Assembly (NCBI RefSeq): GCF_002272795.1
Contig: NZ_MLAT01000001.1
Span: 1-64,000, forward strand
Origin: Helicobacter sp. 13S00482-2
GTDB lineage: Bacteria; Campylobacterota; Campylobacteria; Campylobacterales; Helicobacteraceae
Length of the DNA: 64,000 bases
Direction: 5' to 3'
Positions 25,456 to 33,945 of the stretch are shown here, piece after piece. Within the stretch, counting starts at the first letter, position 1, and every line of letters starts with the position of its first letter. A program made the translations under genes and the position numbers. The notes under the pieces are model-generated. The model was not told the origin of the DNA, made no database searches, and saw only the letters and a list, made by a program, of their open reading frames with translations.

Positions 25456-26280
25456 CTAAGAATACAAGTATTGATAAAAATCGTTCGTTGCTTTAATAAA
25501 CCCATCAATACTTCCACAATCATAACGTTTGCCATCAAATTTATATGCAATCACCTTACCCGCCTTTGCTTGTTGCAACAATGCATCAGTAATCTGTATC
25601 TCACCTTTTTTACCTGGCTTAGTTACTCTTAAAATATCAAAAATATCTGGAGTTAAAATATATCTACCAATAATGGCAAGATTAGAAGGAGTCTCCTCTT
25701 TGCTAGGTTTTTCAATCATATCAGAAACCCTATAAATCCCCTCCTCAATCTCTTCGCCTTTCATGATCCCATATTTATGAACTTCTTGTAAAGAAACCTC
25801 TTCAATAGCAATGATAGAACACTGATATTTTTCATAAATATCCATCATCTGCGAAAGTACGCCCTTACCTGCTGGATTAGAGCACAAATCATCTGCTAAA
25901 ATAACAGCAAATGCTTCCTTTCCTATCAGAGTTTCTCCAGTGAGTATGGCGTGTCCAAGTCCTTTCATTTCATTTTGACGAGTGTAAGAAAAAGTACATT
26001 TTTTGATAATAGATCTTATTTCCTCTAGTTGAGATTCTTTATCTGTTCCTTTGATTTGATGCTCCAATTCATAACTGATATCAAAATGATCTTCAATGCT
26101 TCTTTTTCCTCGCCCTGTTACAATAGACATTGTATTACAACCTGCTTCTAAAGCTTCTTGCACTCCATATTGAATCAAAGGTTTATTCACAATTGGTAGC
26201 ATTTCTTTTGGCATTGCTTTTGTAGCAGGTAAAAATCTAGTCCCATAACCAGCAGCTGGAAAAAGGCATTTGCTAATCAT
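25456..26280 (-). CDS. galU: UTP-glucose-1-phosphate uridylyltransferase
   Basis: Makes UDP-glucose for lipopolysaccharide and other glycans. The N-terminal nucleotide-binding motif FPAAGYGTRFLPATKAMPKE is complete, followed by KPLIQYGVQEA and the metal/nucleotide segment AVILADDL. The length of 274 residues is normal. Its ATG overlaps the slt stop (ATGA), so it is translationally coupled within the gltX-yggT-slt-galU run. Confidence 0.96.
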   Translation of the reverse strand: MISKCLFPAAGYGTRFLPATKAMPKEMLPIVNKPLIQYGVQEALEAGCNTMSIVTGRGKRSIEDHFDISYELEHQIKGTDKESQLEEIRSIIKKCTFSYTRQNEMKGLGHAILTGETLIGKEAFAVILADDLCSNPAGKGVLSQMMDIYEKYQCSIIAIEEVSLQEVHKYGIMKGEEIEEGIYRVSDMIEKPSKEETPSNLAIIGRYILTPDIFDILRVTKPGKKGEIQITDALLQQAKAGKVIAYKFDGKRYDCGSIDGFIKATNDFYQYLYS

Positions 26281-27950
26281 TTTTTATCCTTTGTATAAAT
26301 AATCGTCTGTGTGAGGAATTTTTCTAGATCTAGTTTATGTCCTAAAAGCTCTTGATAAATCACATAATTTGCCAAAACCTTCATCCCATAAAATCGAGAT
26401 TCTTCATAAGGTATAAGCTCCATACTAATCCAAGGTTCATACTTTCTACCCTTCAAAAACAATTCTTTTTTTTCTAGCAATCTTCTCAAAAATCCCGGTC
26501 CGCCATTATAAGCATAAGAAACAAAAAGAGGATGGACAAACTCTTCTTTAAGGTGATTGAGATAATAATTTCCAAATTTCAAAGAAATTTGAGGATTAAA
26601 CATATCAAATAAATTCGCATCTTTGATATTCATCTCTTTTGCAAAAGGAAGCACATTAAAAGGCATAATTTGCATAATCCCCAACGCATAAGATCGTGAA
26701 ATGAGTGCTGGAAGCAAATGGCTTTCTTGTCTAGCGATTGAATAAACCATCGCCTTTTCATCATCATTTTTCCAATCAATAAGATCTTCATAAGGCCTAA
26801 TAAAATAATTTATCTTGTACTTATTGAGACGATTCAAAAAATACACCAAGTGAGGAAGAGTTTTTTCATATTTGAAGTACTCTAAGATTTTCTTGTATTC
26901 TTCATCATCAGAAATCGCAAAAACATTATCCTTAAGTATCTGCCATTCAAAAGGGTCAGAAACGTTAAAATCTGGATTTTTTTTGCTAATATTTTTGAAA
27001 TCTGAGACAATATTATATTTTGGGACAAAACCTAATTTTTGATTGGCAAAAATAGAAAAAATATCCACAAATTCACTTTGAGAAAGCTCCTCTAAAAAAA
27101 GTTTATTTCCACTGAGTAAATATTGCCAAAACAAAGCTCTATCTCTCATAAATGGATCAACAGCTGCATTTTTAGAACGTGCAAAATACACAAGTGCTCT
27201 TGCTTCTCTTTTTTGCAAAACCTCATTTATTCCTAAAAGAAAAAATGTATTTGTATCTGAACTTTTAATATCAGCTTTTGCTAAAGCATCTTTAAATTTA
27301 TTAAATCTTGAATCCAATATGATGTTATGGAGTGTCTTATTGAAAACAGGACTATTCTCATTGGCAAGTTTCTCTAGCTTCTTCACAGAAATAGCGTTAT
27401 CAAAAATCTTGAGCTTTTGAGAATAGCTTAGACCATTAAAAATGATGCCAAAATTTTTAGCTGAAATTTCAAACATAGCACTTAAAATATCCTTGGAAGA
27501 AAGTGCCTTGATTTGAATTAATAAATCAGGATAAGAAGGAGAGATCTTTTGGATAATCATTTCCAAATCTAAAGCAGAAATTTTTGGCACATCAGAAAGT
27601 TTAAGACCATATGCGATACATTCTGAATCTTGCGTTTTAAGTTCTTCAAAAGTTAAATTTTTACAAAAAATATCTTTAGGCATTTCTGTGGCAATACCCT
27701 TATCCTGCATTGCCTTTTGAATTCTTGGAGTTTTATTAAAAACAAGTTCATATGCTGTAATGGCGTCTTTTATGGAGGTTTTTTTATCAGAAATAAACTG
27801 CCATATGTAAAAATCTCTTGCCACTCCCTGAGGTTTAGATTCTAAAAATTTTAACGTAATATCACTTTTGGCTATGCCAATTGAACATATCAAAAATAGC
27901 CCAAGAAGAATTTTTTTTGTCACTGAAAAAACTTTTGAGAATAAGTCCAT
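26277..27950 (-). CDS. slt: Soluble lytic murein transglycosylase
   Basis: A periplasmic enzyme that cleaves the MurNAc-GlcNAc bond, forming 1,6-anhydro ends. The N-terminal signal peptide (ILLGLFLICSIGIAKS) leads into a long helical superhelix. The C-terminal catalytic domain has the glutamate in ARQESHLLP, then ALGIMQIMPFN and SYAYNGGPG. The length is 557 residues. The start lies 31 bases inside yggT, with GGTGAA six bases before the ATG. In H. pylori, Slt contributes to peptidoglycan turnover and NOD1 ligand release. Confidence 0.94.
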   Translation of the reverse strand: MDLFSKVFSVTKKILLGLFLICSIGIAKSDITLKFLESKPQGVARDFYIWQFISDKKTSIKDAITAYELVFNKTPRIQKAMQDKGIATEMPKDIFCKNLTFEELKTQDSECIAYGLKLSDVPKISALDLEMIIQKISPSYPDLLIQIKALSSKDILSAMFEISAKNFGIIFNGLSYSQKLKIFDNAISVKKLEKLANENSPVFNKTLHNIILDSRFNKFKDALAKADIKSSDTNTFFLLGINEVLQKREARALVYFARSKNAAVDPFMRDRALFWQYLLSGNKLFLEELSQSEFVDIFSIFANQKLGFVPKYNIVSDFKNISKKNPDFNVSDPFEWQILKDNVFAISDDEEYKKILEYFKYEKTLPHLVYFLNRLNKYKINYFIRPYEDLIDWKNDDEKAMVYSIARQESHLLPALISRSYALGIMQIMPFNVLPFAKEMNIKDANLFDMFNPQISLKFGNYYLNHLKEEFVHPLFVSYAYNGGPGFLRRLLEKKELFLKGRKYEPWISMELIPYEESRFYGMKVLANYVIYQELLGHKLDLEKFLTQTIIYTKDKK

Positions 27951-28219
27951 AAAGATTTCACCAATACCATATCAATAAACTGCAATACAAGAATAACAAA
28001 CAGGGGTGTAAAATCAATTCCGTTATACAAAAGCCGGATTTTGCTCTTAATTTTTACAAAAAGTGGGTTTGTGAGCTTATTGAGAATGATGACTATAGCG
28101 TTGTTAGGATCAGGACGAACCCAACTTATGAGGGTTGCGATGACAACCACCCAAGTGTAAAAAAAAATCAGAGTATGCAAAATAGTTGCTATTGCATTTA
28201 AAATATTTCCTAAAATCAT
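27920..28219 (-). CDS. yggT: YggT family membrane protein
   Basis: A 99-residue inner-membrane protein with two hydrophobic segments, one near the N-terminus ([20 protein letters not shown]) and one near residues 70-85. The motif [20 protein letters not shown] between them is the YggT signature. Family members are linked to membrane or cell-division functions but are poorly understood. It overlaps gltX by four bases and slt by 31 bases. Confidence 0.9.
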   Translation of the reverse strand: MILGNILNAIATILHTLIFFYTWVVVIATLISWVRPDPNNAIVIILNKLTNPLFVKIKSKIRLLYNGIDFTPLFVILVLQFIDMVLVKSLWTYSQKFFQ

Positions 28220-29550
28220 TGTTTATCCTTTATATGCAATATCTCTTTTAGATAAAATCGAATATAGGGGTACAGTACGCTCAAATCAAGCCCATGAGAT
28301 TGCCCTGTTAATAGAATTCTAAGGGGTTTAAAAAATTTCTTTCCTTTTAGATTGCTCAGGCTCATAGCTTCATTTTTAAAAGATTCATAATCATTGAGTG
28401 CTTTTGAATCCACCTCAACCATGCCTATCAAAACCTTGAACAACTCCTGGCATTCAAATTCAAAATTCTCATTTTCATAATGTTTGGCTATATCTTTTGG
28501 CTTAAAGATCAAGTCAATCTTTTCTCTGATCTCATTAAGAGTGCTTGCCTCCTCTAAATGAAGCTTCCCTATAGCTCCAATACTCATATCTTTACTTTGC
28601 AATAGGAGTGCAAATTCACTTTCATTGAGTCTTTTAAGATGTTCACGATTAAGATAGCGCAAACGTTTGATATCAAATTTTACGGGGGATTTTGCTATAT
28701 TGGTTATATCAAACCACTCTATAGCTTCAGATAAAGTAAAAATTTCTGTAGGAGTTTTGTTCCCCATTGAGATAAGATAATTCATAATCGCTTGAGGTAA
28801 AAAACCTTGTTCTAAAAGCCAAGAAACACTTGAAGCACTGTCTCTTTTGCTCATTTTTCCACCACTTTCTCCCAAAATAATGGGCAAATGAGCATAGCCA
28901 ATCTTTTTATCATACCCCAAAGACTTCTGTATCAATATCTGCTTGGGAGTATTGCTAACGTGATCTTCACCTCGAACAATAAAATCAATATTATAAATCA
29001 TATCATCGCACGCACAAGCGAAATTATAAGTAGGTACGCCATCTTCGCGCAAAATCACAAAGCTATCAATCTCGGCAGGAGCAAACTCCAAATGTCCTTT
29101 TATCTCATCATCAAAGCGAACAAATCCTTCTGCTCCCTTTAACCTTACCACGGGTTTAGCACTAGGTCTTTTTTCTAGTTCTGCCCAAGAATCATCGTAT
29201 CTAAAGGCGATTTTTTTACTGATGGCTTCCTGTTTTTTTTCTTCTAAAAATTCTTTGGTGCAGTAACAATAAAATGCTTTGCCTTCTCTTATCAGATATT
29301 CTGCAAAACTATGATGATGTTTGAAATTATGACTTTGATAAACTAACTCATCCCATAAAAGTCCAAAAAGATTCAAAATTGCCAAAATTTCCTTATCTTT
29401 ACCTTCGATATTTCTAGATAAATCAGTATCCTCAATACGGATAAGGAATTTTTCATTCTTTTGTTTGGCAATGATATAATTAAAAACTGCTGCCCGAAGA
29501 TTACCAATATGCATATCACCAGTAGGAGAAGGAGCAAAACGAAGCATCAA
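28216..29550 (-). CDS. gltX: Glutamyl-tRNA synthetase, GltX2 type
   Basis: Class I synthetase charging tRNA with glutamate. It shows the HIGH-like motif [17 protein letters not shown] at the N-terminus and [11 protein letters not shown] (the KMSKS loop) near residue 235. The length (444) and the neighbours yggT-slt-galU match what I recall as HP0643, the second GluRS of H. pylori, reported to charge mainly tRNA-Gln for the transamidation route. That specificity is inferred from synteny only. AUG start overlap with yggT is ATGA. Confidence 0.93.
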   Translation of the reverse strand: MMLRFAPSPTGDMHIGNLRAAVFNYIIAKQKNEKFLIRIEDTDLSRNIEGKDKEILAILNLFGLLWDELVYQSHNFKHHHSFAEYLIREGKAFYCYCTKEFLEEKKQEAISKKIAFRYDDSWAELEKRPSAKPVVRLKGAEGFVRFDDEIKGHLEFAPAEIDSFVILREDGVPTYNFACACDDMIYNIDFIVRGEDHVSNTPKQILIQKSLGYDKKIGYAHLPIILGESGGKMSKRDSASSVSWLLEQGFLPQAIMNYLISMGNKTPTEIFTLSEAIEWFDITNIAKSPVKFDIKRLRYLNREHLKRLNESEFALLLQSKDMSIGAIGKLHLEEASTLNEIREKIDLIFKPKDIAKHYENENFEFECQELFKVLIGMVEVDSKALNDYESFKNEAMSLSNLKGKKFFKPLRILLTGQSHGLDLSVLYPYIRFYLKEILHIKDKQ

Positions 29551-29598
29551 GAACCTTTTGGTTTATTTTTATATGATTTTAGCAAAATACTACCAAAG

Positions 29599-30168
29599 TT
29601 AGAGCATTTTCAAAAAATCTTTGGCATCAAAATTATCATAACTAGAGGTACTTGAAAGATCTGAATCAAAAATCTGTTGCCCTGATGCCTTCAATGCCAC
29701 AAGCTTAAGACAATCAGCGATCTCTGCTTTTTTATCTTCAAGATAAGAGCATACATTTTCATAGCCACCATTCTCAAGAAAATCTAAAGGATTGAAAATT
29801 TCAATAACAATCTCTTGTGTATCTACAAAAATACTCAGAGTGTTTCCAAACAAGGGTGTTCCCATAAACGAACATTTTTCCACAATTTCACTGATTTCTT
29901 TAAATACAATCCCCTCTAAAGACTTAAAATCCCCATCTTTAAATTCATCATCTATAAGGATTACTTGGATTTGAACAAGCAATTTTGAAAGTGCATTATC
30001 TAAAATCTGCAATGCCCCTATGAACTCATTTGCACTCTTCATATCCTCACCAAATTTATGTATCTTACGCTCTTTATTAAAACAATTTCCCGATAAATTC
30101 AACTTATGAGAATCATCTATCCCGTTTAAATGCTTTTTGAATGTGTCCAATAAATCTTTATCAACCAT
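29599..30168 (-). CDS. FliS export co-chaperone-like protein (HP1076-like)
   Basis: A 189-residue acidic, mostly helical cytoplasmic protein without signal or membrane segment. Its position, divergent from csd4, is the same as HP1076/HP1075 in H. pylori (from memory), and HP1076 is described as a co-chaperone of the flagellin chaperone FliS. The region FMGTPLFGNTLSIFVDTQEI looks like a conserved core. The assignment rests on synteny and a general sequence impression. It is followed downstream by gltX after 48 bases. Confidence 0.6.
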   Translation of the reverse strand: MVDKDLLDTFKKHLNGIDDSHKLNLSGNCFNKERKIHKFGEDMKSANEFIGALQILDNALSKLLVQIQVILIDDEFKDGDFKSLEGIVFKEISEIVEKCSFMGTPLFGNTLSIFVDTQEIVIEIFNPLDFLENGGYENVCSYLEDKKAEIADCLKLVALKASGQQIFDSDLSSTSSYDNFDAKDFLKML

Positions 30169-30229
30169 TTTTTGCCCTTTATAGCAGAATTACGAAAATA
30201 AAAAGCACATTTTGTTCCACTGCTTTAGG

Positions 30230-30235
30230 TATAAT
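30230..30235 (+). promoter_or_regulatory. Extended -10 promoter of csd4
   Basis: GGTATAAT ends at 30235, with an expected start site near 30242 and a 5' leader of about 29 bases that carries AAGGAA before the TTG start. Confidence 0.65.
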
Positions 30236-30270
30236 GTTCCCAAAAATCATAGTCCAAAAAAAGGAAACTT

Positions 30271-31590
30271 TTGAAAAAACTCCTCATTTTAAGTATATTA
30301 TTCGCCTTCGCACTGAGCAAACCTCTCGCTCCGATTGATTTTGATCTTATCAAACAAGAAACAAATCCAAAGTCTCCTACTGTTTTGCTAATGGGAGGCA
30401 TACAAGGTGATGAGCCTGGTGGATTTAATGCCACAAATATGTTTTTAATGCACTATAAAATCACTGATGGGAATGTTTGGGTTGTGCCTGTTTTGAATAA
30501 ACATTCTATGCTAATGAATCATAGAGGTCTTTATGATGATATGAATCGCAAATTCAAAAAGCTTTCAGATTCTGATCCAGAATTTTTTATCATCAAACAT
30601 ATTGAAGATCTCATCACTTCTAAGGAAGTGAATGCCATCTTGCATCTACATGATGGAAGCGGTTTTTATCGACCTAGATACGAAAGTACTCTATTTAATC
30701 CCAACAGATGGGGAAATTGCTCAATCATTGATCAGCAAATTTTAGAAAATGTAGAATTTGGGGATCTTGATAATATTGTAAATAAGATGACTTCTCATAT
30801 TAATGAAAACCTACTTGATAGTAGCCATCAATATCATGTTCGTGATACTCATACCGCCAAAGGTGATAAGGAAATGGAGAAAGCATTGACTTATTTTGCC
30901 ATCAGGCACGGAAAACCTGCATTTGCAAATGAAGCTAGCAAAGAACTTTCACTTGAAAAAAGAGTGTATTATCATCTGTTAGCAATTGAAGGATTGCTTG
31001 ACCAAATAGGCATAAAATATGAGAAGGATTTTAAACTCACTCCAAATAATATCTATCGTCTCATCAACGATAAAACCCTTGATGTTAAAATTGATAACTC
31101 TATCATCTTGCCAGTTTATGGATTGCGTCCTATATTGAATTATTTTCCAATCCCAAAAGATAAGCAAATCACAACTATTCCGATAAGTTCAAAAGCCCAC
31201 ATCATAGGCTTACTACCTAGGAACAATCAAATATGGCTAAAATATGGAAATAAACTAATGACTCGAATCAATCCCGATTATATGGAATTTGATAATTCTC
31301 TCAAAAATATACAAATCAAAGTAGATGGGGAGTTAAAAGACATTCAAATTCCAAGCATTATAGAGGTTAAAGAAAATTTTGAAATACTTCCTATTGAAGG
31401 CTATCGCGTGAATATTATTGGCTATGTCATCCCAAATGATCAGTCAAAAAAACCAAATGAAACAGGTATATTGATACATCACAAAGAGTGTATTTCTAGA
31501 TTTTCTATTGACAAAGCGGGGAAAATTTTTCGAGCTGAAATCTATAAAGATGATAAATTTAGTGGAATGGTATTGATTAAATTCTTATAA
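30271..31590 (+). CDS. csd4: Cell-shape D,L-carboxypeptidase Csd4
   Basis: Periplasmic zinc peptidase that trims the tripeptide side chain of peptidoglycan and is needed for helical shape in H. pylori. The zinc ligands Q45, E48 (GGIQGDEPGG) and H127 (HLHDG) sit one position before the Q46/E49/H128 I recall for H. pylori Csd4, including the unusual glutamine ligand. The glutamate in FANEASKEL fits the catalytic site. The signal peptide is short (MKKLLILSILFAFALS). The start is TTG with AAGGAA four bases upstream. The length of 439 residues matches. The gene is divergent from the FliS co-chaperone-like gene. Confidence 0.94.
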   Translation: MKKLLILSILFAFALSKPLAPIDFDLIKQETNPKSPTVLLMGGIQGDEPGGFNATNMFLMHYKITDGNVWVVPVLNKHSMLMNHRGLYDDMNRKFKKLSDSDPEFFIIKHIEDLITSKEVNAILHLHDGSGFYRPRYESTLFNPNRWGNCSIIDQQILENVEFGDLDNIVNKMTSHINENLLDSSHQYHVRDTHTAKGDKEMEKALTYFAIRHGKPAFANEASKELSLEKRVYYHLLAIEGLLDQIGIKYEKDFKLTPNNIYRLINDKTLDVKIDNSIILPVYGLRPILNYFPIPKDKQITTIPISSKAHIIGLLPRNNQIWLKYGNKLMTRINPDYMEFDNSLKNIQIKVDGELKDIQIPSIIEVKENFEILPIEGYRVNIIGYVIPNDQSKKPNETGILIHHKECISRFSIDKAGKIFRAEIYKDDKFSGMVLIKFL

Positions 31591-31604
31591 AATAGAACTT
31601 ATTT

Positions 31605-31631
31605 ATAAAGAAAGAGCACATAAACGTGCTC
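31605..31631 (-). terminator. Terminator of the rpsF-ssb-rpsR operon
   Basis: GAGCAC and GTGCTC flank an ATAAAC loop at 31614-31631. On the minus strand the stem is followed by TTTCTTT, so it ends the ribosomal protein operon 12 bases after the rpsR stop. The same hairpin may also slow plus-strand transcripts from csd4. Confidence 0.75.
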
Positions 31632-31642
31632 AATGGATATTT

Positions 31643-31897
31643 TTAGAACCTAAAGGGACTTTCAACAACCTTTTTTCTATCTACAATGTAAGGAATCAGA
31701 GCCATATGCCTAGCTCTCTTGATAGCCACCTCAACTCGCTCTTGCCATTTTTTAGTGTTGCCAGTGAGCCTTCTTGGCATAATTTTATATCTCTCAGATA
31801 AAGAATGTTTTAACATTTCAATATCTTTATAATCAATAAAATCAATCTTCGCTTCTGTGTACTTACAGTATCTTTTTGAATATTTTTTTCTTTCCAT
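31643..31897 (-). CDS. rpsR: Ribosomal protein S18
   Basis: An 84-residue small-subunit protein that binds S6 in the 30S platform. The diagnostic core [14 protein letters not shown] is intact, followed by [12 protein letters not shown]. The single cysteine near residue 11 (RYCKYT) does not form the zinc site seen in some species. Last gene of rpsF-ssb-rpsR, nine bases after ssb. Confidence 0.97.
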   Translation of the reverse strand: MERKKYSKRYCKYTEAKIDFIDYKDIEMLKHSLSERYKIMPRRLTGNTKKWQERVEVAIKRARHMALIPYIVDRKKVVESPFRF

Positions 31898-31906
31898 TAT
31901 TTTCTC

Positions 31907-32413
31907 CTAAAATGGTATTTCATCATCATCTATATTAATCTCAGGAATATTTTGCTCATATTTTTGTGCATTCATTCCACCTTGTGCGAACTGTCTAGAT
32001 GCGTTACTTCCCTGCATATCATGGGCTGAATCTGACTGATTTTGTGCTGGTTCATAACTTTGGTATCCATCATCTTGAGAACTAGAAGACTTGCTATCAA
32101 GCATTTGCATAGATTCTGCGGTGATGGTATGTTTGCTTTTTTTGTTTCCGCTCTGATCTGTCCAACTCTCAAGAGTCAATCGTCCTTCAATAAGAATCTT
32201 AGATCCTTTTCTTAAGTACTGATTTGCGACTTCAGCTGCCCTACCAAAGAGTTTTACATCCACAAAACAAACTTCTTCGCCTTGTGAACCATCTTGCTTT
32301 TTATACCTTCGATTACTCGCAAGTCCAATAGTCGCAAGTGCGGAACCACTAGGAAGGTATCTTAGCTCCACATCACGTGTCAGATTCCCTATTATAATAA
32401 CCTTATTATACAT
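31907..32413 (-). CDS. ssb: Single-stranded DNA-binding protein
   Basis: OB-fold protein that coats single-stranded DNA. The N-terminal fold (MYNKVIIIGNLTRDVELRY, VDVKLFGRAAEVANQYLRKG, LIEGRLTLESW) is followed by a long Gln/Ser-rich linker. The acidic tail IDDDEIPF, which recruits partner proteins, ends the protein. 168 residues. AAAGG precedes the ATG by nine bases. Sits between rpsF and rpsR, as in most Campylobacterota. Confidence 0.97.
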   Translation of the reverse strand: MYNKVIIIGNLTRDVELRYLPSGSALATIGLASNRRYKKQDGSQGEEVCFVDVKLFGRAAEVANQYLRKGSKILIEGRLTLESWTDQSGNKKSKHTITAESMQMLDSKSSSSQDDGYQSYEPAQNQSDSAHDMQGSNASRQFAQGGMNAQKYEQNIPEINIDDDEIPF

Positions 32414-32436
32414 TGTGGCTGCCTTTTATCTAAACC

Positions 32437-32856
32437 TCAATCTTGAGTAGCTGAGGATTCTATGTGGGATTGCGTTTGAGATTTCTCTCTGAGAGGTTTT
32501 GAATCTGATTTTGCATCAGGTTTTTTATTGGCTTTATCAACCAATGCCTGCCAAGTTTTTTGCTCTTTTTTGCTTTCATATTTGATAACAATAAATCTCA
32601 ATATATCTTCGTTGATACGATACAATCTTTCAAGCTCCAAAATCAAGGAAGGATTAGCTTGAAAATAAATCACAAAATAATAACCTCTACTGCTTTTTTT
32701 GATCTCATAAGCAAGATTTCTCATCCCCATATCAATACAAGTAGTAATGACTCCGCCATTCTTAGTAATGACCTCTTTGTAAAAATCAATCTTTGACTTG
32801 ATTTCTTCTTCTACCAAAGTAGGCTTAACGATAAACATCGTTTCGTAGTGTTTCAT
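32437..32856 (-). CDS. rpsF: Ribosomal protein S6
   Basis: A 139-residue 30S protein that pairs with S18. The start [14 protein letters not shown] and the segment [19 protein letters not shown] are typical. The C-terminal 40 residues are a charged, low-complexity extension ([14 protein letters not shown]). First gene of rpsF-ssb-rpsR, with AAGGAG eight bases before the ATG. Confidence 0.96.
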   Translation of the reverse strand: MKHYETMFIVKPTLVEEEIKSKIDFYKEVITKNGGVITTCIDMGMRNLAYEIKKSSRGYYFVIYFQANPSLILELERLYRINEDILRFIVIKYESKKEQKTWQALVDKANKKPDAKSDSKPLREKSQTQSHIESSATQD

Positions 32857-32892
32857 TGTCTTCTCCTTATGGTTTTCGCCCTTTTGTTAAAT

Positions 32893-32898
32893 CTTATA
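32893..32898 (-). promoter_or_regulatory. Predicted -10 box for rpsF-ssb-rpsR
   Basis: TATAAG on the minus strand, preceded by TTG, gives a start site near 32886 and a leader of about 30 bases that ends in AAGGAG. It lies in the gap between holA and rpsF, so the ribosomal operon may have its own promoter. Confidence 0.45.
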
Positions 32899-32942
32899 CA
32901 AGATTCAAAAGAGCAAGGTACTTTTTAAAAAAGGCTTGAATT

Positions 32943-33932
32943 TTACCTTATATATACTTGTAGTTTTATTAAAACATTCAAACTGAAATTTTTTTGGCCC
33001 CTCATACTCACATTACGCCATTTTCTGAATAACTCAAAAATCTTCTGATATCCTTCTTCTTTTATTCTTATCGCCCTAGAGGCAAGTTTATCCACGATGG
33101 CTTGGGGAGGAGCAAAACCAAGTATATCTTTAGCATTTGGAGAGCCATTGCTTTTTATATAAGCAAAAAATAAAAATAACTGATAAAAATACCTTTCCAT
33201 TTCTCGCAAGATTTCAATATCATCAAGCCCCTCTTCTTGGATTTTCCACAAAAGAGATAAGGCATCTTTTTTATCAAAAATTGCATTATAAAGCTCATCA
33301 ATACCAACACTCCCAAGTCCATAGGAAAGTTTGTGAATATCTTCGATAGTAATAGGTTTATCAAAAATCGTGAATTTTTCTAATTCGTTATAAGCAATAC
33401 TCAAATCATTATTTTGTAAATTCAAAATTACTCCAAGTAGCCTATCTTCGATATCTAAATTTAACTCATTTGCACGTTCTCTTAATAAAGCAATGCAATC
33501 ATAAAAATTCGGGTCAAAAAACCTTACATCAATCACACCTTCGCCCTTAAAAGCTGAAGCAAAAGTTCTAAAATCTTGTGCATACTCAGCACTTGTCTTA
33601 GAATCTGAACGATAAAATTCAATAATCAGAGAATTGTTTGCATTCATAGAAATTGCATTTAAAAAACTATCTATTTCTTTTTTGGGAAGTTTTTTATCTA
33701 GTTTTAATACAACCAAGCTCTCATCTGAGAACAAAGAACTTTGACCCAATATATCCATTACTGATCTAAAATCATAATCACTGTAATAAAAAGTGGTTTT
33801 GTTAGATTTATCAGTGATTTTTTTAGCAATCTTAGCAGAATAATAAGAAATCAAAAAATTTGACTCACCATAAAGCAACGTTGCTTTAGGAGATGATTTT
33901 TTTAATAACGTATCTAAATCTTTTCTATACAT
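32943..33932 (-). CDS. holA: DNA polymerase III delta subunit (clamp loader)
   Basis: A 329-residue protein with the weakly conserved delta layout: an N-terminal nucleotide-binding-like fold (KATLLYGESNFLISYYSAK), a central region with DSFLNAISMN, and a C-terminal helical collar with GLGSVGIDELYNAIFD and LLWKIQEEGLDDIEIL. Delta opens the sliding clamp and is poorly conserved in sequence, so the assignment leans on these patterns and on the rpsF-holA-rnr order that I recall in H. pylori (HP1246-HP1248). It starts 13 bases after the rnr stop. Confidence 0.85.
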   Translation of the reverse strand: MYRKDLDTLLKKSSPKATLLYGESNFLISYYSAKIAKKITDKSNKTTFYYSDYDFRSVMDILGQSSLFSDESLVVLKLDKKLPKKEIDSFLNAISMNANNSLIIEFYRSDSKTSAEYAQDFRTFASAFKGEGVIDVRFFDPNFYDCIALLRERANELNLDIEDRLLGVILNLQNNDLSIAYNELEKFTIFDKPITIEDIHKLSYGLGSVGIDELYNAIFDKKDALSLLWKIQEEGLDDIEILREMERYFYQLFLFFAYIKSNGSPNAKDILGFAPPQAIVDKLASRAIRIKEEGYQKIFELFRKWRNVSMRGQKNFSLNVLIKLQVYIR

Positions 33933-33945
33933 CTTCTACTCATTT